Source: Rhodospirillaceae bacterium (lineage in GTDB: Bacteria > Pseudomonadota > Alphaproteobacteria > Rhodospirillales > UBA2165). From it: a stretch of 33,479 nucleotides of DNA. Under the pieces are notes generated by a model. The model was not told the origin of the DNA. It did no database searches and was given only the letters and a program-made list of their open reading frames with translations. Below, one piece after another: positions 16,572-24,642 of this stretch; within the stretch, counting starts at the first letter, position 1, and every line of letters begins with the position of its first letter. The DNA is taken from assembly GCA_018674495.1 (NCBI GenBank), contig JABHAA010000157.1, forward strand, positions 1 to 33,479. Direction: 5' to 3'. The translations under genes and the position numbers were made by a program.

Positions 16572-16705
16572 GTTGCAAGGGCTGTTTACCATGTGATTTT
16601 CCCGGTTTTCCACCTCCGCTCAGTTGCCATGATTTGATAATGCGTGTAGCTTTATTGCGCTAGTCAACGAGACAGCCAATGATCAATCACTGAAGGGGAG
16701 GTTTT

Positions 16706-18250
16706 ATGCTTCAGCATCGCTTTAAATATCTTGCCGTTGCCGGCCTGGCGGTCACCGCTTTGACCGTACAACCGGCGATCGCCCAAAAATCCAAGGACAT
16801 CATGCGGTTCGGTATCAACGATCCGTTCTCGTCGTTGGATTCCTATCATGTGCCGCATGAGGAAACCGGGCTTTTCACGCGCGTCATGTATGGCGTCCTG
16901 CTGGTCTATGATGAGCATCAAGGCAAATTCCTTCCCGAGCTCGCGAAGTCCTGGAAGCAGATCGATGCCAAAACCTATGAATTCGAGCTGCGCGATGACG
17001 TGTATTTTCATAGCGGTAACAAATTCACCTCGGAAGACGTCAAACACACCATCGAATATATCGGCAATCCGAAGGTCAAGATCCGTTTCAAGCGGCGTTA
17101 CTCCTGGGTAAAAGATGTCGAAATATTGGGTCCCTACAAGCTCAGAATTGTCGCCAAACAACCCCGCGCCACGGCCCTAAGCTCGATCGCCTACCGCTTC
17201 CGGATTTACGATTCGAAAATTCACAAAGGTTTGAAAACCCTTGCGGATCAAGCGGCCTACGGGCGCGTATCGGCGTCCAGCACAGGGCCCTACAAGCTCG
17301 TGTCGCTCGACAAAAAGGGCGTCGTTATCGAGCGCTTCAAAAAGTATCACGGCTCGGCCCACCGCCGGGCGCCCACCAACCGGGTGTTCGGGCGCTTCAT
17401 CCCCGACAAGCAGAGCCAGAAGGCGGAACTGCTGACCGGCGGCTTGGATCTTATGCGCGATATCACTGCCGATGATGAGCGGCTGCTGGCAAGCAATACC
17501 GACTTGCGTATTTCGTCGACCAGCTCCAAGCAGATCATGTACATCACCATGGATGCGGCGGGCCGCTCGGCCAACAAGGCAATGACCGACATCCGCGTTC
17601 GCCAAGCGCTGATGAAGTCCATCGACCGCGAGAGGCTGATCAACACCTTCGTTGCCGGCGGCAAATCGGCCGAACGTCCGAACAGCGTTTGCTTCAAGCT
17701 GACGGTGGCGTGTAATCCAACCACGAAACCGCTTGGCTACGATCCGGCAGGCGCCAAGAAACTGCTGGCCGAAGCCGGTTACGCCAATGGCCTGAGCATC
17801 AAGCTGAACGCCTATGCGCCGATCAAGAATATCGCCGTTGCGGTTGCCGGTGATCTCCGCAAAGTTGGTATCAAGGCGTCCATCGAGCCGTTGCCGCTGA
17901 TGGTTTATGTGAAGAAGCGCGGCGCTGGTAAGTTCACCGCGTTCCTCGGCAAATACCCGACTGCGGCACAGCCGGACACCGAGAATCTGTTGAACTTCTT
18001 CTTCGGTGCCAACCGCGATTACTACAAAGATCCGTTGATCAACGGAGCCGCCAAAAAAGGCTCGACGGAATTTGATGTCAAGAAACGGGCCGCGTTCTAC
18101 ACGCCGGCTCTGGATCAGGTGAACAAAATGTCCTTCATCTATCCGTTGACCGAGGTTCCGGTTGTCTTCGCGCACACCAAGGAAGTTGAGATCAAGCCGA
18201 ACCTGCAAAGCTCCGGCGAAATTCGTGTTGGTGATTTCTTCTGGAAATAA
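16706..18250 (+). CDS. ABC transporter substrate-binding protein, family 5 (peptide/opine type)
   Basis: A 514-residue periplasmic binding protein of the DppA/OppA (SBP_bac_5) family, normal length. The Sec signal peptide (residues 1-26, ending QPAIA) is followed by family-typical blocks: LFTRVMYGVLLVYDEHQGKFLPELAKSW-like text near 50-75, the YEFELRDDVYFHSG segment near 91-104 and DIRVRQALMKSIDRERL near 297-313. It would bind peptides, nickel complexes, opines or similar solutes. AGGGGAGG precedes the ATG. No permease or ATPase genes accompany it, so it must rely on components encoded elsewhere. A strong terminator follows directly. Confidence 0.9.
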   Translation: MLQHRFKYLAVAGLAVTALTVQPAIAQKSKDIMRFGINDPFSSLDSYHVPHEETGLFTRVMYGVLLVYDEHQGKFLPELAKSWKQIDAKTYEFELRDDVYFHSGNKFTSEDVKHTIEYIGNPKVKIRFKRRYSWVKDVEILGPYKLRIVAKQPRATALSSIAYRFRIYDSKIHKGLKTLADQAAYGRVSASSTGPYKLVSLDKKGVVIERFKKYHGSAHRRAPTNRVFGRFIPDKQSQKAELLTGGLDLMRDITADDERLLASNTDLRISSTSSKQIMYITMDAAGRSANKAMTDIRVRQALMKSIDRERLINTFVAGGKSAERPNSVCFKLTVACNPTTKPLGYDPAGAKKLLAEAGYANGLSIKLNAYAPIKNIAVAVAGDLRKVGIKASIEPLPLMVYVKKRGAGKFTAFLGKYPTAAQPDTENLLNFFFGANRDYYKDPLINGAAKKGSTEFDVKKRAAFYTPALDQVNKMSFIYPLTEVPVVFAHTKEVEIKPNLQSSGEIRVGDFFWK

Positions 18251-18275
18251 TCCTCCTTCACACACGGTAATATCA

Positions 18276-18311
18276 GCGGCGCCCCGTTAAATCGGGGCGC
18301 CGCATTTTTTT
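18276..18311 (+). terminator. Rho-independent terminator of the binding-protein gene
   Basis: A perfect 11-bp GC-rich stem (GCGGCGCCCCG, 18276-18286, with its complement at 18293-18303) encloses the loop TTAAAT. It is followed by A and seven T. It begins 26 bp after the stop at 18250. The T tract reaches into the stop codon of the convergent Rieske gene; on the minus strand there is no T tract, so it serves the plus strand. Confidence 0.93.
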
Positions 18312-19605
18312 ATTCGGCGGCCGCCGCCACATGCGCGCGTATCTGTAGCTCGTAGGCGTCGTTCCAAGCCAGATCGTTTGCAGCATTGAAGCTGCCGCCC
18401 CGGACGCCGGCAAAGACGGAACCATCATTGGCGCCCGGTGGCTTGGTGCCGTCTTTTTGGTAAGCCTTGGCTGCACCCAAAAGCCGTTTCCGGGTTTGCG
18501 CGATCATCAGATCCGACGGCGCCAGATGTTCAAACCCATGATCGGTAATTTTCCCCATGCTTTCGGTGATCGCCTGATCTTGGAGATGGATGCCGTCGAT
18601 ACCGGTGAAGCTTTCGTTTCGCTGCACGTCCCGCTCGATCCCGAAATCATTGCCGAAATGATCTTCAAGGCGCCAGCGCCCAAACCAGTCAGTTGTATTG
18701 GGAAGTAGCCGGTCGCCGAGGGTGCCGCCGGTGATGTTTGTGGAGGCCCGCCGCGCCACCAGCGCGTCCTTGTGGGCGATGGAAATAAACATGGTATGGG
18801 TATCATCCATGGGCACCCAGGCGCGGGCGATGCGGTTGGCGTGGAACGGCGAGATCGGCGGCAAGGCCCAGCAGGGGAACAGGAAATGGGCAAAGCGCCA
18901 GTATCGCTGGTCGGTCTCGGCGGCGGCCCGGTGGGCCGCATAGGTAACCCCGAATTCGGTGTCCTTCACCAAGAATTCCGGCGCCCGCGCCGACACAACA
19001 TTATGGTCCACGTCGCCTTCCTGGTATTCGGTGCGCCCAACGGCACCCAGATGCAAAAAGCCCAGATGGGAGGTGTCGATATCGCCTTCCATGGCCTGCA
19101 GCCAGTTGCATTCGCGCTGCACGAAGCGGATGGTCAGCTCGTCCTCGGGGATTAGCGTGGGATCGATATCGGGCAGCGCCGGCACATTGTCAGGCGCGCC
19201 CATGAACACCCAAACCAGCCCGTTTCGCTCCGCCGCCTTATAAGCCTTAGCTTTAACTTTCTGTTTGAAATCCTGGGCCGGCGGCACGTTCGCCATCTCC
19301 AGGCAATTGCCGTCCACGTCGAACTTCCAGCCGTGATAGACGCAACGGATGCCGCCCTCTTCATTGCGCCCAAAAAATAATGATGCGCAGCGGTGCGGGC
19401 AGCGGTGATCCATGACGCCGACGCGGCCCGATGAATCCCGAAAGGCGATCAGCTTTTCGCCGAGCAGCTGGAAGCGCACCGGATCGCCGTCGGCTTCCAA
19501 CTCCGATGCTTTTAAGCCCGGCAGCCAATATTGGCGCATCATTTCGCCCATGGCTGTGCCGGGCCCGACCCGAGTCAGTATTTCGCCGTCCCGCCTGGAT
19601 GTCAT
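18310..19605 (-). CDS. Rieske-type aromatic ring-hydroxylating oxygenase, large (alpha) subunit
   Basis: A 431-residue terminal oxygenase. The Rieske [2Fe-2S] cluster ligands are Cys69-x-His71 and Cys88-x-x-His91 (CPHRC ... CVYHGW). The mononuclear iron site follows in EGDIDTSHLGFLH, with His180 and His185 and the bridging acidic residues upstream. Length and the N-terminal MMRQYWLPG motif place it with phthalate 4,5-dioxygenase/vanillate-demethylase-like (group I) enzymes that act as homo-oligomers with a separate reductase. No ferredoxin or reductase gene lies nearby. It would hydroxylate or O-demethylate an aromatic or related compound; the substrate cannot be predicted. Confidence 0.9.
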   Translation of the reverse strand: MTSRRDGEILTRVGPGTAMGEMMRQYWLPGLKASELEADGDPVRFQLLGEKLIAFRDSSGRVGVMDHRCPHRCASLFFGRNEEGGIRCVYHGWKFDVDGNCLEMANVPPAQDFKQKVKAKAYKAAERNGLVWVFMGAPDNVPALPDIDPTLIPEDELTIRFVQRECNWLQAMEGDIDTSHLGFLHLGAVGRTEYQEGDVDHNVVSARAPEFLVKDTEFGVTYAAHRAAAETDQRYWRFAHFLFPCWALPPISPFHANRIARAWVPMDDTHTMFISIAHKDALVARRASTNITGGTLGDRLLPNTTDWFGRWRLEDHFGNDFGIERDVQRNESFTGIDGIHLQDQAITESMGKITDHGFEHLAPSDLMIAQTRKRLLGAAKAYQKDGTKPPGANDGSVFAGVRGGSFNAANDLAWNDAYELQIRAHVAAAAE

Positions 19606-19723
19606 TTGGCGGCTCCGGCGCGATAGAAAATCATTGGCTCATCCCCATTTTATTTCGCATCGTCCTTGAGTTTCCGACAATTCCGGCCCGGTATCAATGC
19701 GCCCGCATGGAAGCGAGCCCGAC

Positions 19724-19747
19724 CGCCATACCACCCCTAGTATGGCG
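19724..19747. promoter_or_regulatory. 24-bp dyad upstream of the Rieske gene (candidate operator)
   Basis: CGCCATAC, eight bases, then GTATGGCG form perfect 8-bp inverted arms about 120-140 bp upstream of the Rieske oxygenase ATG. The geometry suits a dimeric regulator; the regulator is not encoded next to it. Confidence 0.5.
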
Positions 19748-19890
19748 CCCTGAACGAAGCACACGGGTGCGACATATTTTCGATAAAACGACCATTCCGT
19801 TTCATTACTATTCGTAACGGTTCCTTACGGTTCCTTACGGTTTAAACCGGTGTTGCAGCACCGGGCCGCCGGGACCGGCGAGCAGGGGCT

Positions 19891-19934
19891 CTAGGGTTCT
19901 ATTTAGAACATTTTGTGAACGATGCAAGGTGGCA
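19891..19934 (+). repeat. 44-bp direct repeat, copy A, with LexA-type box
   Basis: This copy matches copy B (22904-22947) at 39 of 44 positions in the same orientation. It includes the dyad GTTCTA-TT-TAGAAC (19896-19909) and GAAC-N7-GAAC (19906-19920), the form recognised by alphaproteobacterial LexA. The conserved tail is GATGCAAGGTGGCA. It lies 43 bp beyond the 3' end of the histidine kinase gene, so it is not that gene's promoter. Confidence 0.85.
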
Positions 19935-19977
19935 AAGAACCAGACCTCAAGACGAGGCGCCATTTATGAGGCAATGA

Positions 19978-21876
19978 CTAACCAATAAATTTTGTAATAG
20001 CATCTAAGACAATCGGAACTTTGATCGGCTTAGTTAAATAATCTTCAAACCCGGCTGCTTTACCATGTTCGATTTCATGAGGCATGGCTGCGGCACTGAT
20101 GGCGATTACAGGAATGTCTTTTGTGCCATCGTCTTCTCGTAGCATTTTTAGTGCTGTAATACCGTCGATCCCGGGCAAGTTGATGTCCATTAAAATAAGG
20201 TCAGGGTGAATGTCTCGGGCCAAGACAAGACCAAGCTCGGCGTTGTGGGCTGTTCGCATTGCTATGTTTGATACCCGCTTGATTATAGCCTCCATCAGCT
20301 GAAGATTTGCGGGATTGTCTTCGATATATAGTATTACGCCCGAAGAATTCATGATCTCGTTATTCGAATCCGCAATAACCCCGTGCTCGGAAATATTGGG
20401 TGTCGCCAGTTCATCAGTGCCATCGGGTGTATCGCCGTCCACGGAAATTTCAATCCAGAATGTGCTGCCTTTACCGTCTTCGCTTTCGAATCCGATATTT
20501 CCATGCATCAATTCAACAATCTGTTTGGTAATCGTTAAACCAATTCCAGTGCCTTCGATATCGCCCGCTTCCCGGCCGAGGCGGTTAAACGGTTCAAACA
20601 ATTTCTTTTGCTTATATACCGGGATTCCCAAACCGGTGTCGGTCACACTTATCCGCAGATGATTGTTACCAGCAAGTTCCAATGCCACGGCAACTTCTCC
20701 GCCCGTCCGGTTGTATTTAACCGCATTGGACAGCAAATTTAGAAGGACTTGCCGGAAGCGGCTGCCGTCTGTCCAAAGCGGCGGGTAACCAAGCCTGGGC
20801 GAAGAAAATTTGACGTTGATGTCTTTGTCATTTGCTTGCTTGCGCACCATTTCGACGCACTCGTTGATCACCGCCTCGGGAGCAACGCTTTCAAATGAAA
20901 GGCTGATATTTCCAGATTCAATTCTGGAAAGTTCGAGGACCTGGTCGATAAGGCCGAGGAGGTGATCTCCGCTTTTCAAGATTTGGTGAATTTGGTCCTT
21001 CTGTGGTTCCGAAGGTGGCTCGTTCGGATTGCTTTCGAGTAACTGCGCGAAGCCCAGTATTGCGTTCATTGGTGTGCGGAGTTCGTGACTCATCGACGAT
21101 AGGAAGTCGGATTTGGCAAGATTGGCCGCCTGGGCTTCATCATGTGCCTGCTTCAGATCCACTGCGTGCCGTGCCTCCTCGGCGCGCAAACGATCAATCT
21201 CGATCAAACTGTCGCGCAAAGAGGCCACCGCGCGTGCCATGTCGCCGATCTGGTCTTGGCGATCGATGGCTGGAATTTCCGGATCGGTCTCGCCCTTGGA
21301 TAGTAGAACCAACCGCTGTCTAATTGCCTCCACCGGAACAATTATCCAGCGCATGGCCAAAGCCGTGCCAATGAGGACAGCTAACAGCTGCAGGAGACCA
21401 AACCCGGCGGCTTTCCAGAGTGCCCCGCGTTGCAGGCTTTGCAGTCGCGCCAGTGAAAAAGTTAACTCAACAAACCCAAGGCGCCGGACCTTGCCAGCAG
21501 TTCCGGGGAGCGCAATGGCAACGTCGATTTTGCGCGAAACCAATGGTGTGACGCCGTCATGTTCGCCAAGTATTTCGGCGAATACTCCCCCGTCGTTCAT
21601 TACAGCCCGGGCGGAATGAAAATCCGGATCAGTGCGGCCTCCCTTGAGAATTTTCTCTGCGCTTTCGCGATTTAAATCCCAAAATGTGTCCGCTAGAGCC
21701 GCAGCCTGGAATCGCGCCAAGGCGGACAACCGACTTTCCAACTCCACGGTTAGGCTACGGTTCTGCTCCACGGCGATCCAGCTTGAAGTGGCAATCGTAA
21801 CGACCGCTAGAACAGCGCCGACGATCAGCAAACTGTGACCGTAAAGTGACAACTTTAAGTTAATAATTCTATCCAA
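19978..21876 (-). CDS. Hybrid histidine kinase (sensor kinase with receiver domain)
   Basis: A 632-residue membrane sensor. It has TM1 (about 14-34), a periplasmic sensing part of about 115 residues, TM2 (about 155-177) and a HAMP segment. HisKA follows with the phosphorylated His264 in SMSHELRTPMN. The HATPase_c domain has the N box around Asn384, G1 DTGLG (413-417) and G2 GTGIG (442-446). A C-terminal receiver domain carries Asp520 and the phospho-acceptor Asp564 in LILMDINLPG. No HPt domain or separate response regulator is visible. The frame has a stop just upstream and no early ATG, so I take the TTG at 21876, preceded by GGGG. It lies 42 bp after a periplasmic binding-protein gene, which may present the signal. 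Base composition is more AT-rich than its neighbours. Confidence 0.92.
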   Translation of the reverse strand: MDRIINLKLSLYGHSLLIVGAVLAVVTIATSSWIAVEQNRSLTVELESRLSALARFQAAALADTFWDLNRESAEKILKGGRTDPDFHSARAVMNDGGVFAEILGEHDGVTPLVSRKIDVAIALPGTAGKVRRLGFVELTFSLARLQSLQRGALWKAAGFGLLQLLAVLIGTALAMRWIIVPVEAIRQRLVLLSKGETDPEIPAIDRQDQIGDMARAVASLRDSLIEIDRLRAEEARHAVDLKQAHDEAQAANLAKSDFLSSMSHELRTPMNAILGFAQLLESNPNEPPSEPQKDQIHQILKSGDHLLGLIDQVLELSRIESGNISLSFESVAPEAVINECVEMVRKQANDKDINVKFSSPRLGYPPLWTDGSRFRQVLLNLLSNAVKYNRTGGEVAVALELAGNNHLRISVTDTGLGIPVYKQKKLFEPFNRLGREAGDIEGTGIGLTITKQIVELMHGNIGFESEDGKGSTFWIEISVDGDTPDGTDELATPNISEHGVIADSNNEIMNSSGVILYIEDNPANLQLMEAIIKRVSNIAMRTAHNAELGLVLARDIHPDLILMDINLPGIDGITALKMLREDDGTKDIPVIAISAAAMPHEIEHGKAAGFEDYLTKPIKVPIVLDAITKFIG

Positions 21877-21918
21877 GATCGCCCCGTTGTCTCAGCAGTT
21901 CAACATTTTGGCGAACCG

Positions 21919-22725
21919 TCAGCGGACAGGATACTGTGAGCCGAGTATATTGCGGTAAAGATCGACATAGGGCTTTGCAAGGCCATCTAAAACGCCCTTC
22001 TTTTCCAGATCGGCATGACAACGATCAAAGTCATCGGTGACCGCCTTGTCGCGAAAATATAGGCGTTGCGGTCCCTTGGCAAAAATGCGCCGAAACTTGA
22101 CTGGTAATCCGGTATTGATATCGGGTTCCTTCCCTTTCTTGGCGCGGTCGCGCAAGATATTAAGGAAATGAGCGGTAATTAGTCCATCGGCGAGGACAGC
22201 GTCGGCGCGCTTCGCTAGAAGGGGACGCACTTGGTCAAAGCGGTTGGAGCGATTTCTGATATCCGCGAACTTACTAACCATATGCTCAATGCCCAAAATT
22301 TTCTGAGCATTGGGGAATGCGACGATACGCTTGCCGGCGAGTTGCTCGACAGTGGTGATGTTCTCAAGACCGCCACCGTCGATTACCGTGGCGCCATCTT
22401 GCAAATGGATAAATGGCTTGGTCGAGAAGCCTGGGAAACTTTGGTCCGCCTCCGCCGTCGCCAGTCCGTCATAAGTACCCAACTTGTAGTCCCGCCAGTG
22501 ACGGCCGAAAGGGACCATGGTGAAACGGACTTGGTGCCCGCATTGCGTTAAGACCGCATTGATCACATCGCCGATTCGTCCTTTCCCGGCATCGTCGAAA
22601 TGGGGCGGGATATTTGGCGCGACCATTTGAATTTCTCGTGCTGACACCGGATGTGCCGTTGGAACCAGGACCGCGGCTAACGAGACCGCCCAGAACAAAC
22701 GAGTCGCAGATAATTTTACAGACAT
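21919..22725 (-). CDS. Periplasmic substrate-binding protein, family 3 type
   Basis: A 268-residue exported protein. The signal peptide (LFWAVSLAAVLVPTAHPVSA, cleavage after Ala29) is followed by a two-lobed binding-protein fold of the SBP_bac_3 kind: IQMVAPNIPPHFDD, the first-lobe KLGTYDGLATAEAD segment, the hinge VEQLAGKRIVAFPNAQK and VLADGLITAHF near the second lobe. It precedes the hybrid kinase on the same strand with no transporter genes, so it more likely acts as a ligand-sensing partner than as a transport component. The ligand is unknown. Confidence 0.8.
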   Translation of the reverse strand: MSVKLSATRLFWAVSLAAVLVPTAHPVSAREIQMVAPNIPPHFDDAGKGRIGDVINAVLTQCGHQVRFTMVPFGRHWRDYKLGTYDGLATAEADQSFPGFSTKPFIHLQDGATVIDGGGLENITTVEQLAGKRIVAFPNAQKILGIEHMVSKFADIRNRSNRFDQVRPLLAKRADAVLADGLITAHFLNILRDRAKKGKEPDINTGLPVKFRRIFAKGPQRLYFRDKAVTDDFDRCHADLEKKGVLDGLAKPYVDLYRNILGSQYPVR

Positions 22726-23035
22726 CCCCTAAGCCCCTGATCAAGTTAGTGATAAATTTGTTGGATGGTACTTGTTAGACGCATGGCGTTAGGGATGAAA
22801 TGACAACGGCTTGCCTCAATTACAAGTGCCGCAAAAAATATATTGGGCTTGAGCTTATTGTTGTTTCAGTTGAGCGGGTGCGGGCGTGTCGGCATGCAGG
22901 GCGCTAGAGTTCTATTTGGAACATTTAGCGAGCGATGCAAGGTGGCAGGATTTGCGTAATCGGACATGCCAATGCCTGCGTTGTCCGCTGCACCGCTCCA
23001 TGCGACACTGGGCGCCGCCAAGGAGGCCAACGACT
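22726..23035. other. Intergenic region between the sensor pair and the monooxygenase gene
   Basis: A stretch of 310 bp with no gene. The left part (22726-22880) is AT-rich and should carry the minus-strand promoter of the binding-protein/kinase pair. The middle carries copy B of the 44-bp repeat. The right part (22950-23035) is the leader of the plus-strand monooxygenase and ends in AAGGAGG. Confidence 0.6.
22904..22947 (+). repeat. 44-bp direct repeat, copy B
   Basis: This copy has 39 of 44 bases in common with copy A (19891-19934). Here the LexA-like element is weaker: GTTC (22909-22912), GAAC (22919-22922), then seven bases and GAGC instead of GAAC. The tail GATGCAAGGTGGCA is identical. 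It lies about 90 bp upstream of the monooxygenase start on the same strand, so it could be a promoter element for that gene. Confidence 0.85.
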
Positions 23036-23362
23036 ATGTACATCGCCATGAACCGGTTCCGCATCATCAAGGGCGAGGAAGAGACGTTCGAGCGTATCTG
23101 GACGGAGCGCGATACCCATCTGAACGACGTCCCCGGCTTCGTCGAATTTCGCCTTCTGCGCGGTGCGGAAAATGAAGATCACACCCTGTTCGCCTCGCAC
23201 ACAAAGTGGGCCAGCAAAAGCGACTTCGAAGCCTGGACAACGTCGGATGCATTTCGCAAGGCGCACGCCAACGCCGGTGGGCCGAAAAAAGATATCTATC
23301 TCGGCCCGCCTCGGTTCGAAGGCTTCGAGACTGTTCAGACGATCAGCAAATCCGAAGACTGA
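23036..23362 (+). CDS. Antibiotic biosynthesis monooxygenase domain protein, IsdG-like heme oxygenase candidate
   Basis: A 108-residue single ABM (ferredoxin-like dimeric) domain. The residues that define IsdG/IsdI heme-degrading monooxygenases are all present at matching spacing: Asn6 (IsdG Asn7), Trp67 and His77. The W-x9-H helix (FEAWTTSDAFRKAH) is intact. Such enzymes open heme to release iron. ATG 23036 follows AAGGAGG at ideal distance, while the longer open frame upstream has no ribosome site. No heme uptake genes are nearby, so a role with another small aromatic substrate remains possible. Confidence 0.82.
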   Translation: MYIAMNRFRIIKGEEETFERIWTERDTHLNDVPGFVEFRLLRGAENEDHTLFASHTKWASKSDFEAWTTSDAFRKAHANAGGPKKDIYLGPPRFEGFETVQTISKSED

Positions 23363-23387
23363 TACCCGGTCGTTGATCCGTCCGGCG

Positions 23388-23939
23388 TTAGGAATCAGAT
23401 CCCAACGGCGGATAATCCTGCTGGTCTCTGGTGACCCAGGGAATAACGCGCCAGGCGAGGCCGTTGATGGCTTCTGCCAATTTTGCATCGCCGGCGGAAG
23501 CAGGTCGGTCCAGGCGGGCCCACACTTCAGATACCACCTTATTTGTGCAGTAAATGGCGCCGATGCGCATGGTGGCGGCTTCGCGTTCAATCGGCACGCC
23601 CGGTGTATCATCGCAGATATCGCGCGTGTGGCGCACCGGGATGGGATCGATCACAAACAAAATGCGGTCGCCGGCGGCACCAGCGGGGACGATGACAATT
23701 TCTGCATCCAGCCAATCCAGATGGCGTTGCATGGCGGCCAAGACCATGCCTTCCAACTTCGCGCCCGAAGACGCAAACGGATTGCCGATCAGCGTTACTT
23801 GCACGGGCCCTTTTTCTGCGGAACGGTGGAGCGCGCCTCGGACATCGTTCACATAGCCGTCGGCTTCGTAATAGGTGACGCAGCCGCCAAGCACCATTGC
23901 CAGAACGAGCGTTGATAGGATGCGTCCCAGGTTGGTCAT
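23388..23939 (-). CDS. Predicted lipoprotein of unknown function
   Basis: A 183-residue protein starting with a lipoprotein signal (ILSTLVLAMVLGGC, lipidation at Cys20). The mature part has an alternating hydrophobic/charged pattern with conserved-looking segments GYVNDVRGALH, VTLIGNPF and RILFVIDPIPV, and several Cys in the middle (DICDD, AIYC). I recognise no family. ATG 23939 is chosen over a TTG one codon earlier; AAGGGA lies upstream. It is convergent with the monooxygenase gene (25 bp apart) and faces away from marR. Probably anchored in the outer or inner membrane facing the periplasm. Confidence 0.75.
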   Translation of the reverse strand: MTNLGRILSTLVLAMVLGGCVTYYEADGYVNDVRGALHRSAEKGPVQVTLIGNPFASSGAKLEGMVLAAMQRHLDWLDAEIVIVPAGAAGDRILFVIDPIPVRHTRDICDDTPGVPIEREAATMRIGAIYCTNKVVSEVWARLDRPASAGDAKLAEAINGLAWRVIPWVTRDQQDYPPLGSDS

Positions 23940-24062
23940 CAAGCCATGGTCCCTTAAAAATCGGAGGGTGGGTTCCCGTGGGGATATAACACAAGCCCGC
24001 CCTCAAGACACCTTCCGGAAAGGCGTAATTGATCCGCTCTCACAACCGGTTTAAAAAAGGCT

Positions 24063-24100
24063 TTGACATTTTGGTGTAATTACATCAGTGTATCTACACT
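24063..24100 (+). promoter_or_regulatory. marR promoter with two palindromic operators
   Basis: A consensus -35 box TTGACA (24063-24068) is followed by two palindromes: TGTAATTACA (24075-24084) and AGTGTA-TC-TACACT (24087-24100). They overlap the space where a -10 box must lie. The second palindrome resembles the one in front of the NmrA-like gene, which suggests autorepression by the MarR protein. Confidence 0.7.
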
Positions 24101-24146
24101 TAAGATGTTAAGCGACGCCAAGTGGACCATCGAAAGGTTTTGATCC

Positions 24147-24584
24147 ATGCCAAAAATCCAGAATCCCGGTGACTGCGCATGCTTTAATCTGCGCCGTGCA
24201 TCGCGGCTGGTTGCTCAGGTTTATGACCGCTACCTCTTGCCAAGCGGCCTCACCAATACACAGTTCGCCTTGTTCGTAGCGCTTTCGAAACTGGGACCGT
24301 TTTCCATCACTGGGCTGGCAGAATCCCTTGGTATGGAGCGCACCACATTGACCCGGAACCTTAAACTCGTCGAACGCCAGGGCCTGGTCGGCATCGGGCC
24401 CGGCAAGGATGCCCGCAGCCGTGACGTTCGCCTTACAGATGCTGGCAAGGCGGCCCTGGAAAAGGCAATGCCTCTTTGGAATCAGGCCCAAATTCGGATG
24501 GTGAAGACCTTGGGGCCGGACCACTTCGGCTCCCTGTTGACAGAACTCCGCACCGTCGCCGAGGCCGCGCCGACCATTCAATAA
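24147..24584 (+). CDS. MarR family transcriptional regulator
   Basis: A 145-residue winged helix-turn-helix repressor of normal MarR length. The DNA-binding core runs through ITGLAESLGMERTTLTRNLKLVERQGLV, followed by the wing GPGKDARSRDVRLTDAGKAAL with the conserved DxRSR-type turn. Two cysteines at positions 10 and 12 (DCACFNLRRASR) lie in the dimerisation helix; in several MarR subfamilies cysteines here sense oxidants or electrophiles, which is inference for this protein. AAAGG precedes the ATG. Palindromes upstream of this gene and of the next one point to control of itself and of the NmrA-like gene. Confidence 0.93.
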   Translation: MPKIQNPGDCACFNLRRASRLVAQVYDRYLLPSGLTNTQFALFVALSKLGPFSITGLAESLGMERTTLTRNLKLVERQGLVGIGPGKDARSRDVRLTDAGKAALEKAMPLWNQAQIRMVKTLGPDHFGSLLTELRTVAEAAPTIQ

Positions 24585-24642
24585 CCGCCGTACCAACAAC
24601 GCAGGCAAGGCACCTAAGCGCACAAAAATATCGCCGTTAAAC

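Larger units (their letters stand above)
19606..19977. other. Intergenic region with dyad, short repeats and repeat copy A
   Basis: A stretch of 372 bp without a gene. From left to right it holds the likely leader of the Rieske gene (minus strand), the 24-bp dyad at 19724-19747, and a 10-bp period TTCCTTACGG repeated twice (19821-19840) and flanked by variants (TTCGTAACGG, TTTAAACCGG). A hairpin CCGGTG...CACCGG (19847-19864) and copy A of the 44-bp repeat (19891-19934) follow. No convincing small ORF was found. Confidence 0.6.

Noticed and set aside
23363..23430. Possible TGA read as selenocysteine at the end of the monooxygenase gene
   Set aside because: The open frame after the TGA is short, has no family similarity, and no SECIS-like hairpin is seen; the 108-residue length is normal for the family.
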